Shown: positions 1 through 13,244 of the stretch, in pieces
Layout: each line of letters begins with the position of its first letter
Numbering within the stretch: the stretch's first letter is position 1
Source of the DNA: Pegea sp. RAD2-039
Lineage: Eukaryota; Chordata; Thaliacea; Salpida; Salpidae
Direction of reading: 5' to 3'
DNA: 64,000 bases
Assembly (NCBI GenBank): GCA_034620365.1
Contig: JAQGEQ010000110.1
Location: forward strand, 558,001-622,000
Translations under genes and position numbers: made by a program
The notes under the pieces: generated by a model
Database searches by the model: none
What the model was told of the DNA's origin: nothing
The model's input: only the letters and a program-made list of their open reading frames with translations

Positions 1-1208
1 AATCCTTTGTTTTTACACACCGACTTAGTTCTGATCGCGGGTTTTTTGGAAACAGGGTCAGCCAAGTGAGTGTCACATGTTCGGCCAGTGAACCCGGGCA
101 CACAGAGACAGTAGTATTGATAAGTGGGATCATGAGGATCTTTTTCGCAAATTCCACCGTTTTTGCAGGGATTGAAAGATAAACAGTAGTCAATACGAAC
201 TTTGACTGAAAATTAACAAAATAAATATATAGAAGTTAAACGATTGAATGCAACTTACGATTATCACATAGTTCTCCTGTGTAATTCTGTTCGCATATAC
301 ACTCATCTGGCTTATTGCAGTAGCCACTCTGGCAACCAGCCAAAGGAATGCATTTATCGCAATTAGAACCGGTATATCCTGGTTCACACCTATACATCAG
401 AACAATTCATTTAAAGTTGAATTTTGTTGCTTGTTTTCAAAACACATACTTGCAAATATCGTCTTCACAAGTCCCGTGTATACAGTGAGTAGGGTTACAA
501 CGAAAAAGTTGAGCTGTAAAAAGAAATGTTGGAATTAGTGAATGTTTGAAAAAGAATTTCGAATAAATTTGAATTTAGTTGCAACTATGAAAGTTGGAAA
601 AACAACTCGAAGTTTAGCTATCTACAGCTGTTTCTTTTGTATTTGTCGTTAAAAAGTACTGAAATAAACAAGAGAAGTTTACGTGGACATACAAGTACTC
701 AAAGTGTCAACTCCTTTCAAGTACTTCAAAATCTCAGTTATTTTCACAACTTTTTTTCATCCACAGTCATCTCTATCAGAAGAGGAAGATGAAAAAAGAG
801 TCCCGATTACTCCCGGAAGAGAGTTAGAATTGAGCAGATTGAGAGTAACATCAGGATTAATTTTGACTTGCAACATTATTCAACTCTATTGTGTGAAAGT
901 GGTTTCAATTTCTCACAATATTCAAGGGCTCATTGACGGCGCCAGTGGTCGGTGCAATACGGGAATAACTGGGAGAAGACAGGTGAAAATCAAGCGCCAG
1001 TATTGTTCGAAGTTTCTTAACACAAGTCAAGAGGTGTCGAACGGTAAATTGAAGGGGTTAGTAGTTGATAGGCGAGGGGTTTGCTTTTCTACTACAAGCG
1101 GTGACGTATATTAAGGCACAAGTGATTGAAACGAAATCGGAGAAGAAACTAACCTGAAGAAGTGAAGATGACAGCAAAGATGAGAGTGTAGTTGAGTATT
1201 TGAAGCAT
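1..1208 (-). CDS. DLK-type EGF-repeat protein, N-terminal part (partial)
   Basis: This is the 5' part of a gene running off the left edge. Exons in transcript order are 1208-1154, 513-450, 389-259 and 205-1, with GT-AG introns and phases 1, 2, 1 that join in frame. The first ~20 residues (MLQILNYTLIFAVIFTSSA) look like a signal peptide. EGF repeats follow directly: EGF1 contains CNPTHCIHGTCEDDICKC, EGF2 contains CIPLAGCQSGYCNKPDECIC, EGF3 contains NPCKNGGIC and CVPGFTGRTCD, and a fourth starts at the edge (SVCKNKG). The cysteine spacing and the 'CDKC' link between EGF1 and EGF2 match EGF1-EGF2 of Delta and DLK proteins. No MNNL or DSL domain lies between the signal peptide and EGF1, which is the DLK1/2 layout. 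DLK proteins are membrane or shed non-canonical Notch ligands. Whether a transmembrane segment exists lies outside the window. I am confident of the EGF protein and less so of DLK orthology. Confidence 0.8.
514..1153 (-). other. Intron 1 of the DLK-type gene, with a GC-raised open stretch
   Basis: The intron runs from donor GTTAGT to an acceptor ending TTTTTACAG. About 780-1,120 is clearly less AT-rich than its surroundings, and a plus-strand frame (683-1114) stays open for 143 codons. The minus strand also has open stretches there. I recognise no protein family in any frame. It could be a promoter-like CpG-containing segment, an alternative exon, or chance. Confidence 0.4.
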
Positions 1209-4200
1209 GTTTCTTCTTCACTCCACAATTTTAACGATTGTTTTAAATTGAATTATTTTAACAGTCGATTAGAGCTTAAAAGTTAATGTCTGAAAACTCT
1301 GCAAGATTTGTTAAATGTTAATATCGTGTAAAACACAAACGTTAGATTGACCACACCCTCGAATTAAACTATTTCGATGGAAATACCAAGAAGCGTCAGA
1401 AATAAAAAGATTTATTCGAGATGCAATCTGTTGTGTGAGCTCACGACAGCTATTCAAGAAGGGATCTTAAATGCCGCTGGCAAATGGTGAAGCTATCGTA
1501 CAAATGTTTAGTCTAATGCTCAGATTACGGTGTTGCTCATCTCTAATCATTTCAAAACTTGCAGTGAATAAGGTCAAATCAAGTAGATCAGGATTAGTAA
1601 AATATAATTGATGATATAATAACTTTGTACTTGAAGATAGAACTAACCAAATAACATGTGAATGAAAACTTGAATTACTAATAAAACAATTTTGAAGACA
1701 CAATATATAAAAAACTAGTTCTTGAAAAAAAAATTATAATTATATAAAACCAAACGTAATTAAAAAAAAAACCTTTAATAAATGATTATGAGCAAAAACA
1801 TGCTTGTGATAAAAGCTCAGCTGATTTCTAACCTAAATGAAGCTGGCCTCGACAGCAAACTAAAACTGGCACCAAGTAATGCTTTTTAAGTCTAACATTT
1901 TCTTCAAGATACTTGGGCAGCTGATAAAAAAATCAATACTCGAGAGACAGTTCCAGATATCTGGCTCACCTATGGGACTCCAGCAACTGCAAATGACTTT
2001 CACTTTCTGCTTGGTTCCTGCCTCTTCATTCATCTATCACCGACTGCCAGTAACTTCTCAGATACTTGATTTTAGTACACAAGCAGTACCAAACAAAAAA
2101 ATGTCGAGAGCCTGGTCTAACACCTGCTAGAACGTTACTAAGGATGAAGCAAACGTAGACTGAAGTAAACGTCTAGATGAAAAACAGATGATTAGCGAAA
2201 GAGAAAAAAATTTGATGGAAGAGAAAAGAAAAAAATGTTAAAACGAGAGACGTACAACATATTCCTATACTTAACATAACAAATGCCAGCAAAATAATTA
2301 CAAGTAGACAAAAAATTAACCTGTAGAAATTTTACAAAATTTCAATTATAAAATAATTAATTAACTATTGTGTAACTACCAAGCTGTAAGTGTCTAGGAG
2401 AACCAGCTAAGGAGAAAACCACTAAACATACAAAATATTTAATTGCATCGAAAAACTAACTTACTTAAGTATACAGTACTTTTAAATTAATGTTAAAAGC
2501 GAGTAAGTACATAAGTTATAAAACAAAGTTATTAAGTGTTTATCAAGTTGTTAATTATAATATCTTGAAGCAAACTATATTGATCTTGAAGTTTTACTAT
2601 GCTATATGTAACATAAAAACTCAATGTTTAACTGTTAATATCTCATAAATAATAAACATAAGCTCAAAAAAGCTTTAATCAATTGCCAAAATGGTATTAA
2701 ACTTATTAACTATACTTAATTATTTCTAAGTCTCATTAATTATATTCATTAAAATAACATCATACCAGTAAAACATTGACTATATGCAAACTAAAACTAT
2801 ATCTATTTTAAAAAAAGTTAAATCATTCAAAGTTAAATCAGTGATATAGTAAGAATCTTTTAAGTGTAACCAATCAGTAATTTGGCATGAAAATGTGGTA
2901 AAATATCTTTTCAGATATATATATGGAGTGAAACATTGAAGCAATGCTTTTCAGTTAAAAAATTACAAAAGCAACTTTTAAAAAATTACTTTTAAACTAA
3001 AAGCATTAAAATACATTTTCAAAATCTTTCATGTGATAAAAATAAAACTTCAATTTAGGCTGTCGGTATACAGTAAAAAGACAATTTAAAATATAAAAAC
3101 AATATTTATTTACTATATAATTACTAATAAAATTGAATTAAAATAGAAAGATTGGCAGAAACTAATTGATTAAGTATAAAAGTCAAGCTTAATTTTATTG
3201 ATTGTAGAAAACCATCTATTTACAATAACCAAGAGATGCTTTAAAAATGAAGATTAGAGCTAAAATATTAGCAAAAGAAGTACAATACGACAATATAAGT
3301 GAAAAATTGTTGCCGAAGGTACTGAACAAGCAAAGATGTCTAAAACCCCTTATATCATATTTGGAAGTAAAGCAAGTATAGCTATATACAATGTTTCCAA
3401 GCAAAAAACTAAAATTTCAACTATAGAAGTCATAAAGATAATAAAATGTGGTTTACTTAAAAAGAGAAAAGTATTCTGAACAGTTAAAAAATTGTATAAA
3501 AAACAGTACAAACATATATGCATTGGCTCATAAAAGTCTTATAGCCAAGAATCTAAAAGCCAAGAACAATAGAAGAAAGCAAAAGAATCAAAAAGTATTC
3601 TCCAGAAAAATAGTACAAAAGATTTAGTCAACCACTGAAAGTTTTCTAATAAAATATATTCTGACTTACAGAAACAAATATTTTGAACTAAAGATATTTA
3701 ATGAAAAACAGTTTTGCAACAAAGTAACAATCTCGAAATCAGATCATACTATAAAGATATTTGTACAATTTTCACAGAATGATGAAAAAATACACGATTT
3801 CAGTAAAAAAACGCAGTTGCTAATTATTATAAAAACGCTTTTATTTTATTAAAAATATATAGATAAAATGTAAATGATTTAGTTGTATTATAAAAAGTAA
3901 AAAGATGAGTTGTAAAAGATTACTATAAAAGAAATACGTAGAAGAAAATCTTTCCGATAGATCAAACAACCGATAATATAACAATAAAAGAATATTTACA
4001 GCAAAGCTAAATATAAAGACTAAAACAAATCAAAGTTGGTTTTTAAGCTGTTTATGACACTTGAAGGAACCATAAACCTGAAAAAATAATTTGACCACAA
4101 GATCAAATAAGTATTATCATATATCAGTCAAATGTAGGACGATAGATGAAAAGAAAATGTAATATTTTTGGTCATTTATTACTTTATAATTAACAACCAT

Positions 4201-7200
4201 AACTTTCACATCTAGATCAGCTTAATTTTAAGCGATGATTCCTTTAAAGTACCTTTGGGAAAGCCAAAACTATTTGAACAGCTAGTTTTGAGTCTAGATT
4301 TTAGAAACATTTACCAGAATAATTCGATAAAAATTATTTATCTTAATAGAAATGGTTATCTTTTTCAATTAGCAAGTCTTTAAAGCTTATGTTAAAATTA
4401 TTTGATAGAAAACAAATGAAAAAAATATATATATAAAGTTGAATATTTACAAATTTCAATTTAACAGAAAAGAGATCATTTTATAAAATGTACATACTAC
4501 ATATTGGATGCTTGTATAATTCGTCAATATCATTGACTGATAAATCAGATTATTTTTATAGTTTATAATCGAAAGCTGTATTTCTTCATACATAGTTTAG
4601 CAAATAAAACAGTCATTTTCGAAGACGGTAGCACTGATAAAAATCTAGAGAATGGTATTTAAATTTCTAAATAAAGTAGAATATAAGTAGTTTATTGTTT
4701 ATTTTTGAGTCATTACTATTCGTTAAGGAGAAAATAATTTTATAATAATAAAATTCGAGTAAAAACATTACTTATGCATAAAATGTGCTTTTTACCCAGA
4801 AAAGATTTTATTTATTTATTGCAAAGTTAGCCGGTAGTTCAAATCAATAAATTTAGCCGAAGTAAGCTAGATAATATCATTTCTGAACTACTGTTTCACC
4901 ACAATTTAAAATCAAATTTTTCGTTTTTATGGTGGGATTTACTCTTCAGGTTATTTTCCCAATGATTGATCTTTTAAGTTCTTGATTCTACAAACCGAAA
5001 TATGAATCTAAAAACATATTTTAGGTTGAGTTGAGAAAGGCTTATATGCAACATGGCTTATGTTCCAAGTCTAAACTACGTTTCTTACCCATGTTTTAAG
5101 TAGGCCATTCAACATAATACATTTTTAAAAAGTATAACAATCGATTTGATATATTTTCATAGTACATTGAAAGTATTTACTGAGTATGCAAACAAATCTA
5201 CGTTTAAATAAATGTAGAATGTCTATTTTATTTGGAGTTACTTACAACACAAACTAAAACTATTTTAAAAGACTTCTAGATTTTACTTTATACATGCATT
5301 TCAGCATAGATTACAAAAAGAAATCGAAAAAACGTTGCTCTTTTAGTAGACTACAGTTAGATTTCATATATAATTTCAGAGCAGTGGGTTCTGAATGTTC
5401 TTAACTTCAATATATTTAAGCCAGTAGCGTTGTAGTAGAAAACTGTCATATGGTTTGCAAGAGGCTCATGACCCAAATAGCAGCGCAATCTTTGTCATAA
5501 AATTTTGCCGACGGATGTCTGTAGTAGCACCAGATGGATACATGTTACTGCACAAAAGCTTTTGAAAAGCAGCTGCCTAGTAAAATGTGGTCGAAACTGA
5601 AACTGGCGTTTTTTACGCATATGGTCAAAAAATCAAAATTGCTTCTTTCGATTAAGTGCGTTAAAGGTCATTTATATAGTAAAAAGTTTTGAGCACACCA
5701 AATGTTTACTGTTTGTCTTTTCTTGTTAAAAGACCACACATAAGAAAGATGTGATGCTTATAAGTATTTAATCTAGAGAATAAAATGTTGACGCTTTTAT
5801 TTTTTTTAACTTTGTGAAACTTTATATTCCATTGAAATCAGTTTGAAGTATATTTGATGGCTCATTAAATATTCATCAAAATTTGGTATAATTTTATGCA
5901 AATGATGCAGTAGAGAAATTGGTTCATTTTACCAGAACTTTAAATGACATATATACTCATCAAAGATAAGTTACAAAAATTAATGAATAAATATCAATAA
6001 AGCTAAAATTGTGAGCATCCCTTTAATGGTGATTTACAAAGCTTAAAACACTAAATGGGACATTAGAAATAGAAATACTTCTATAAATAATATATTTCAT
6101 TCTTATTTCTTAGCAATCTAGTTAGAACGTTTTATTTATGTTGTATTTGATTTTATGAGAAACTAAAACTTATAAAGATTGTAAAGAAGCCCAAATTCTG
6201 ATGCAACTTTGATAAGAAGATACAAGTTCAGATTAAAACAAAAATGAGCTTTTTAATTCTAAATCAGGGTTTGAATGACAGTTCATTGATTCGTAGATCA
6301 GATAACACTTACAACGATATTGTTGCTGAGATTTATTTAGAAGAATATTTGATTTGATTTCAAGAAATTTCTAAATTTGAGTTCATTTTATGGCTTAAGC
6401 GGCTAAAGTTATCAACATTACTGTAAATGATCTACATTTGGACATTTGCTTTGCTGGTGGCAACCCAAGTTGTCAACAATAATTGTTATTTCAAGATTTT
6501 TAGATCTATACAAACACAAACTATTTGATAAAGACATGATTTATTCTATACACGTTTATTTTTAATTATTTTTATGAAAAAAAGGAAAAATACTTGTTTA
6601 ATTAGGAGTATGTTATATAAATCATTATTAGAACATTTTGATTTCTTTTAAATCTAAAACGTTTCATAATTTATTGATACGTATTTTGCAAATAAAAATC
6701 TTTTAGTAGAGTTTATAGGGTCTGAATTTTTTCTAAAGATGACAAGCTCTATAGGGAATTAAATCGGAAATTATTTCAGACAATAATAGCAACTGGTTGA
6801 AAAGAATGAAAATCATCGACGAGTCTTATCATTTCTCAAATCATCCGACAGCTGGGAAGTTTGTGTACACATTACATTTTTAATAATTAAACCGAGTATT
6901 TGTATGATTAAAAAACTTGAATGTATTAATATTTTTGAAAGTCAATATTTTCCATTCATTATAACAAAGTCGACAACGAAATCTTATTTATATCAAAAAT
7001 GATTACTTATATAATGAACTTAAGCTATTTTTATTTGTAAATTAGCATAGTATTTACACATTATTTTCTATTAAACAAATATTTTGTATTAAAACAAAGA
7101 AGTTAAAAAATAAAAGATCGATAAAAAGAAAACATTACATTGAACTTTCGTGTGATCTGTAATTTTCAACACCCATTTAACAAACAAACATTAAATATTT

Positions 7201-10100
7201 TTTGAATTAAGTAATTTTCTGGAAGTTTACGACCTTGAATAGAAAAAATAATAGCACAAAAGAGTGACATACCCTTTAATAGTTAGAAACAAGCAAAAAT
7301 GAACATGAAGATAGGTGATTAAGTCGTAAAATTGTTTTCTTAATCTAACAATTGAGGTATCTACAGTATGAATTGTTTGCCTTAAAACCTTTCATCTTAT
7401 TTAGTCGCGTGTATTCTATTACTGTGTACATTCCAATCTATCATGTCGCAATGAGTAGCAGCGGAAAAAGAAATAAATTAAGGAAAAACACAAGCAGGCT
7501 TATTAGCACCTGCTGTTTTGTGAAGATTTGCAGCTGCCTAAATGGTGTGTGTGTTTACAAATGCGCGCAGTTGTACATTCGCTTTGATCGGTCTTGTTAA
7601 AACCACCTGCCGCCGTTTTGTCACTTTTTAAAAAACTTTGTTCAGATTAAGTGAACAACAAGGAATTAAACTTGTAGCTTTTATAATACCTAAAAAAGTT
7701 TCTAAATCAACACAAGGTTCGGGTGGGTTGTATATTAAAATCTTTACAAAATTTCAGTTAAACTTTGATTAGAAATCAATTTCAAATCTTGTTTAATTCA
7801 GAGTTCAAATATACTTTCACAGAAATGCCTCAAAAATGTTTATTTATAGCTTTAAATATGCTACAACTACAAACTTTATTAAATTGGTTTAGTGGTTTCT
7901 TAACTTTTTTATCATAGATTTATCAGATAGATTATTTTACTGGTGTAGATCTCACATTTTGAGTGTGGGAAAACGCTCTCTGTGTGATTATCAATTGATC
8001 AGGCATCAGAAATATTCATCTGATTAATGATTTAAAATAAATACCTCATTATCTGAGAATTTAATGTGATTTTCTTGAAATTCAGCTTAGACTTGTTATA
8101 AAGCTTTTTAATCCAGTTATAGTGATATCAAAGTCACAACACTGATTTCGATTTTGAAAACACGATAAGTTTTTAGATTTCGATTTTTTAAATGTTACTT
8201 GATATCAGTATTTATGGCTGAATGAAACAAAAAAGTAACTTAATTTATATGCTATCAGATTAATCTTTTTATTCTTATGTTACAAATTTCTAAAATAAGT
8301 GAACAAAAGTTTCAAGTCATAGCTGAATAAGCTACAAAAAAATGTTCACAAATAAAATTTGAAATCTACAAATTTCAAAATTTCGTTTGCAAAAATTTCT
8401 TTCATCAGATAAATGGGCAAATCTGTTTCTTATAAAAAATGAATAATTTTTAAGCTTCTTAAGTTTATAAGAAAGTAAGAAAAGTTTTAAACCAATCTTG
8501 TGGCTAATTTCAAAGTTTGTTTAGGGCAAAAAGATGTTAGTTTGGACATCTTCAAGCTAAATATATGAACAAGACAGATTATCTTTCATTCCATTTGTTT
8601 ATAGTTATGTTTTTTACAATTTAAAAGAAAAACAAACAATAAACTAAAGTCTACTTTGAACGCTTGTAAATTCAACACGTTAAAAAGATTTTTCTAAAAA
8701 CATCTCTGATAATTTCAATTAACAAAACTGAGCAATAGTTTACACAAATCACTGATAAGCAAAATACCGTTTCATTTTTTAACAAAAATAGCCTCAGCAT
8801 GTGAAAATATGCATGTGTTGTGATCAAAAAGTACTGACATAATGATTGCCGCCATGCTAAGATGCCAGTATCAAATGCCACTAACCCTAAAATTGTCTTA
8901 CTCTTTTTAATGTTTACTTTTTGATAAAACCTGAGTCTGAGCACAATTTGAAAGGTGTTGATCTTACATACAGACCATATGGCATCTTCGATCAACTGAA
9001 CACGTTGATAAAGATTTGCCTTTTCAATTTTAAGGTGAAATTCTTTTATGACAAGCTGAAGCTTTTCACTCAATAAAATTATGTTTGTTTTCACGTTGAA
9101 ATCAATATTCCTTTCTACTTTTTAAATGCAGCTTGGTATCAAATTGTATGAGTATTTTTATGAAATAATTTTTAAGTAGCCATCTATTATAAAAATACAA
9201 TAATTTATTTTTTGAACATTGAATAATTTTACCTTATCGATGAAATCTTAATGTTTTTCATATTGGTAGTACCTTAATTTAAGTTTTCGTTAGAATAAGA
9301 TTGGTATTAAGTTTATAAACTCTTTTTTAAGTAAAAAATTATAAACGTTTGTCCAGTTTCCCCATCTATATCATTATTATGCTATCTGCGGAATGAACAT
9401 TGATAATTAAACTTTAAAATTTCAGGAAATAATCTACATCTTAAATAAACATTCTCTATTAATTTGTCGAATATATTCAGATCTGCGCAGTAATTAAAAG
9501 TTTTATAAACTTTGAATTGGTTTTAGTATTTTGCAGTTTTAAAATTATGAATCTAAACAACAGCTAACTTGTAACTTTTAATAATTTTATAAATAAGTAT
9601 TAATTTATTAGATACGTATTATCATTTAAAAGGTTTAATCTTGATTTATTCAAAAGTTACTTTAAAGAAAATACTGCAATTGTATATTGAATAAATAAGT
9701 AGTTACTGCATAACGAATCTAGTTGAGTTAAAATGTAGTTTAATTCGAATTAAGAATAAAAGTTCGAGTCATAAATCAATTTAAATACTTTATGTAAATA
9801 AGTCAAACAACTCAAAATTGTTAACTGTTTGTATAAGTTAGCCAAGCATAACATTTCAATTTGTGAGCTAGTTAAACTTATAAATTTGATAAAACGGTTG
9901 TTTACGTTTTTGTAAACGTGATACACAGTGATTTAGCTGTAACTGTAGCAGTAAAATCTCAATGTTCCTAAACAAGGTTGCTAATGACACTAAAAAACGG
10001 GGGTTGTTTTACTAAAGTGAATCAAAATTGAAGTTATTGATCTACAACATCTCATACAATTTGTTGCTCAAAAGATAATGTTAGGTTACTTGATGAATGA
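1209..10100. other. Intergenic, AT-rich, no gene recognised
   Basis: This is the upstream region of the DLK-type gene. It is very AT-rich and full of stops. Small patches of more balanced composition occur near 1,830-2,110, 5,400-5,620 and 7,350-7,620, without a recognisable product. One minus-strand frame at 8672-9094 is open for 140 codons, which is long for this composition, but it matches no family I know (see findings). No tRNA, rRNA, transposase or tandem array was seen. Confidence 0.5.
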
Positions 10101-11230
10101 ATCATACAAAGAAAAAAGAAAAATTAAATCTCAGTAAAAACAGTCTTGCTTGAGTGAGAATAAAGGTAAACGTCATCTTATGACGTAATTGCTAGTTTGA
10201 GAAGAGGTAGAAAAGACGGTTACATCATAAGGTGAAACAGGGGCTGATAAGATAGCATAAACTAAAGCATTGATTTTCTCACTAATTGCTGAAAGAATTT
10301 GACAATCTCCAAGTGACGATAAAACCTAAGGTGTTCAATTTCATCTTCATTGAAACTGATTTCGCCTAACACTTTACTGTGACAGATAGAAAAGGCAAAG
10401 TGATCTTTTACTGAAATGTTTTTTTACTCAATCAATAGTTTTCAAAGTTAATTAAATCTATTTCTTAATTTTGTTAACATTGGCTGATTAATCAAAAGTT
10501 GCTAGTAGCTTTTAAAAATGTTTTTAACAAAAAATATCTCATAAAAAGTTGACCATCTAATGATGGTTCGAAGTATGAAATTTATATCTATAAGATCTTA
10601 TTTGATTTCAATCTTTTTTCAGTAATCAGATAAAAAGTTAAAAAAGTGTTTCTTAATTTATAAATCTCCAAAATAGTTTTATTTTGAATTTAAGTGAATT
10701 TATTTTCGTCTATTTTGATCAAATTCAACGATAAATTATAAACTGACTTCTCAAGCAGACTAACAAATTTATTAATCAATTAAGGTCTTTTTAATTTTGG
10801 TGAATCAAGTGAATCGGGTTCTAATAATAGTTGAAACAGCAGAGACATTTGAAGAGGAATCATTAAACTGGGACAATGGGAAGAAATTGATACAAACTCC
10901 TAGACAATGATACTATCGTTTAGATGGTAGGCAAGGCATCATTGAATTTGTTGTATGTACGGATAGTTTTACACAAAGATTTAATTTCATCGATGGATTA
11001 TTTGTTTTTTCAGCTCGCTCCTCTATTGAGCATATGCAAGAATTTTACTATTCTGCTTTCTTCCTACGATAAGATGAGATGGCGACTTGTTAAACTTTGA
11101 CCTTTTGAAATTTGTAACTGAAATGAATGCTGTGAAACACATGCTCTGGTAGGCAAATGGTTGATAGGGTTACGACTAAAAACTACAACTGACTGTAGAT
11201 AGAAGGTTTAGCTGACGCAATATTGTTTTC
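10101..11230 (-). other. Possible small exons of an unrecognised gene
   Basis: This ~1.1 kb stretch is less AT-rich than the DNA around it and has several coding-like frames on the minus strand. One runs 10899-10780: acceptor GTCTAG, 39 codons including CPSLMIPLQMSLLFQLLLEP, a TAA stop, and AATAAA seven bases further on (minus strand, 10773-10768). Another runs 10376-10262: acceptor TCTGTCACAG, then 37 codons including ISFNEDEIEHLRFYRHLEIV and a stop. I could not chain them into one gene, other frames are also partly open, and there is no family match. Treat it as a candidate only. Confidence 0.2.
10170..10186. repeat. Short perfect hairpin ACGTCAT-ctt-ATGACGT
   Basis: A 7-nt perfect inverted repeat with a 3-nt spacer. 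Each arm holds a TGACGT (CRE/ATF half-site) core. It may be related to the TGACGTCA palindromes of the ryanodine receptor locus, or be chance. Confidence 0.4.
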
Positions 11231-13244
11231 CTTAAAAAGATAAAACTAAAAAAACTTGGTATTTCAAAAGCTTTTCAATAGCAAAGCAATATTGTTTGTC
11301 ATATACAATCAAATTGAGTAGAAAACGTTAAACTTTAAGTTAAGTGAACCATAAATCATAGTGTGAAATCATCCTGTAACTAGCTAAGTATCAAATTCAA
11401 ACTGGTTTCATTTAAAATATAACTTATTTTGTAAACTATTATTTTGATCATTTATTTTATAGTGTAACTTCTCTACTTTCCTGAAATCATAATTGAAACA
11501 AAACCTTTTTTTTATCACTTTATTCTTGCCTAATCTTAATTTTATAAACAATTAAATAAAGTAGATTTTATTGAAACATAATTAAAAGGTAAGCTATATT
11601 TAAAAACCAAAGTCTTGATATATAAGAAAAACAGCGACATCACAAACATATTTCAAAACTGATAAGAAATTGTCTTAACTTTTACAACCGCCTAATTTAC
11701 ACCACAGCAGATTCATAAATAGATGAAAATTTGTGGCAGTATAAATCAAGGGTGTCCTTAGTGTTTTCTTTCATGATTTAGTTTATTTAAGCAAGACAAG
11801 TCTGAACATAGAATATAATTAAACGGAAACTTGATGATAAGATTTCTTTTTAGAAACTATAAGATTTATAGTTGTGAGAAGTTTTATGCTTGAAAAGTTT
11901 ACTATTAAAAACAGAATGCATCTGTTTAAATATTGCTTTTTCAAGGCTCCGTTACCCGAACTTTAACGATATTTTTTTAAATACAATGTTTTTTAAACGC
12001 CATGGTAATTTAAAAAAACACTTTTTTTTAAATTTATGTTCTTTAAAATAAATTATTAAATTTAAAATTTAGAAGTTTAGAAAGTAGAGTGGCTCACTTT
12101 CACTATATAATACGTTTAGTCACGGTAGTATTTACCACAACATATATCGTAAATTATTAAAATAACACGCTCAATTGGGTTGGTGTGACCTCATAAAGAG
12201 ATAGAAGCAATTACGAATTGTTACACGAGCATTTAAGTTCTTGATCAGTGTCTTCAATATTAATCAACAACACTCGTCACCCGAAACACGCTCAAAAGAA
12301 TTATTTATGAATGTGTGGCACACGTCAAAAAAGCATCATCACTATCAAGGTTATAAGAAGGGGGGTTTATCGAGATAAGACAAACACAAAGAGCTCGTAA
12401 ATATGGACGTTGGGCCGACTAATATAGGATGGGTAAGAACCACATGCTTAATGTCGGTTTTTTTCGCGCGTTATCAACATAATCCACAATTGGTTGATGG
12501 ATTAAGCGTGCTGATGACTGGTTACTTCTTAGAAGTTGTTTATTTGTTTAAAATTTTTATTTCTTTGGTGAAATCCTCTCAATGCTTTCAGTCAGTGATT
12601 TTGTAATGATGTGAGACTTTTTCCAGCAGTAAGTATTGATTGCATTCTCATGTAAAAACATCAGATATCTGTTCAAGATTTTCGTTGGATCTTCATCTTC
12701 TAATTCATACTAAAACAAATATTCAGAATTTTGTCATGGTTTTAGTTTTTACATAGACAAATTAAAACGATACAAAACAAATGATACAATGCAAGTGACC
12801 CATTCACAAAGAAAAGTTTGGTACTTTTCCATAATTTGTTATTAAATTTTAATGGTCTATTTTTTTTGAGCTTCATATAAGTATGTGATAACTAGATACA
12901 AAACTCTAAATTATAAGAAACATTTTGAAGCTTAGATATTGCTGCTATTTTCGTATTTTTACTACTTTTTTAGCTTTTATGTTTGAAAAGAACACAAGTG
13001 AATAATTAGACACAACTTAACTTCATTTCTTATCTGAATAGCTAGCAAACTATTCAACACTCAAAAAGCTACAATTTAGAAATATTTTCCAGCAATTTTG
13101 TAAATATTTAATGAAAATTATAGATGAAGTTAAAAGTAAACATGAACAGTTGTCGCGACAAACATCTTTATGTCTTCAAGTAATTATCACTTTACAGAGA
13201 GATTGCAAGGTATCAATGAATTATTAATGAAAGCAAGTAGACAG
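11231..13244. other. Intergenic, 3' flank of the GXYLT gene
   Basis: AT-rich DNA downstream of the GXYLT stop codon. It should contain the GXYLT 3' UTR, but I found no convincing poly(A) signal close to the stop. A patch near 12,180-12,610 is less AT-rich, with a 67-codon plus-strand frame and no recognisable product. Confidence 0.5.

Noticed and set aside
1113-1130. TAAGGCAC, resembling the start of miR-124
   Set aside because: The match stops after eight bases and no hairpin partner is present.
1206-1208. DSL or MNNL domain hidden in intron 1 of the DLK-type gene
   Set aside because: Minus-strand frames at 740-1,130 show a loose resemblance (CVKKLR, SPSYSRIAPTTGAVNEPLNI), but lack the cysteine pattern and usable splice phases.
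4801-4860. TAGTTCAAATC as a tRNA T-arm
   Set aside because: No matching acceptor, D or anticodon stems could be drawn around it.
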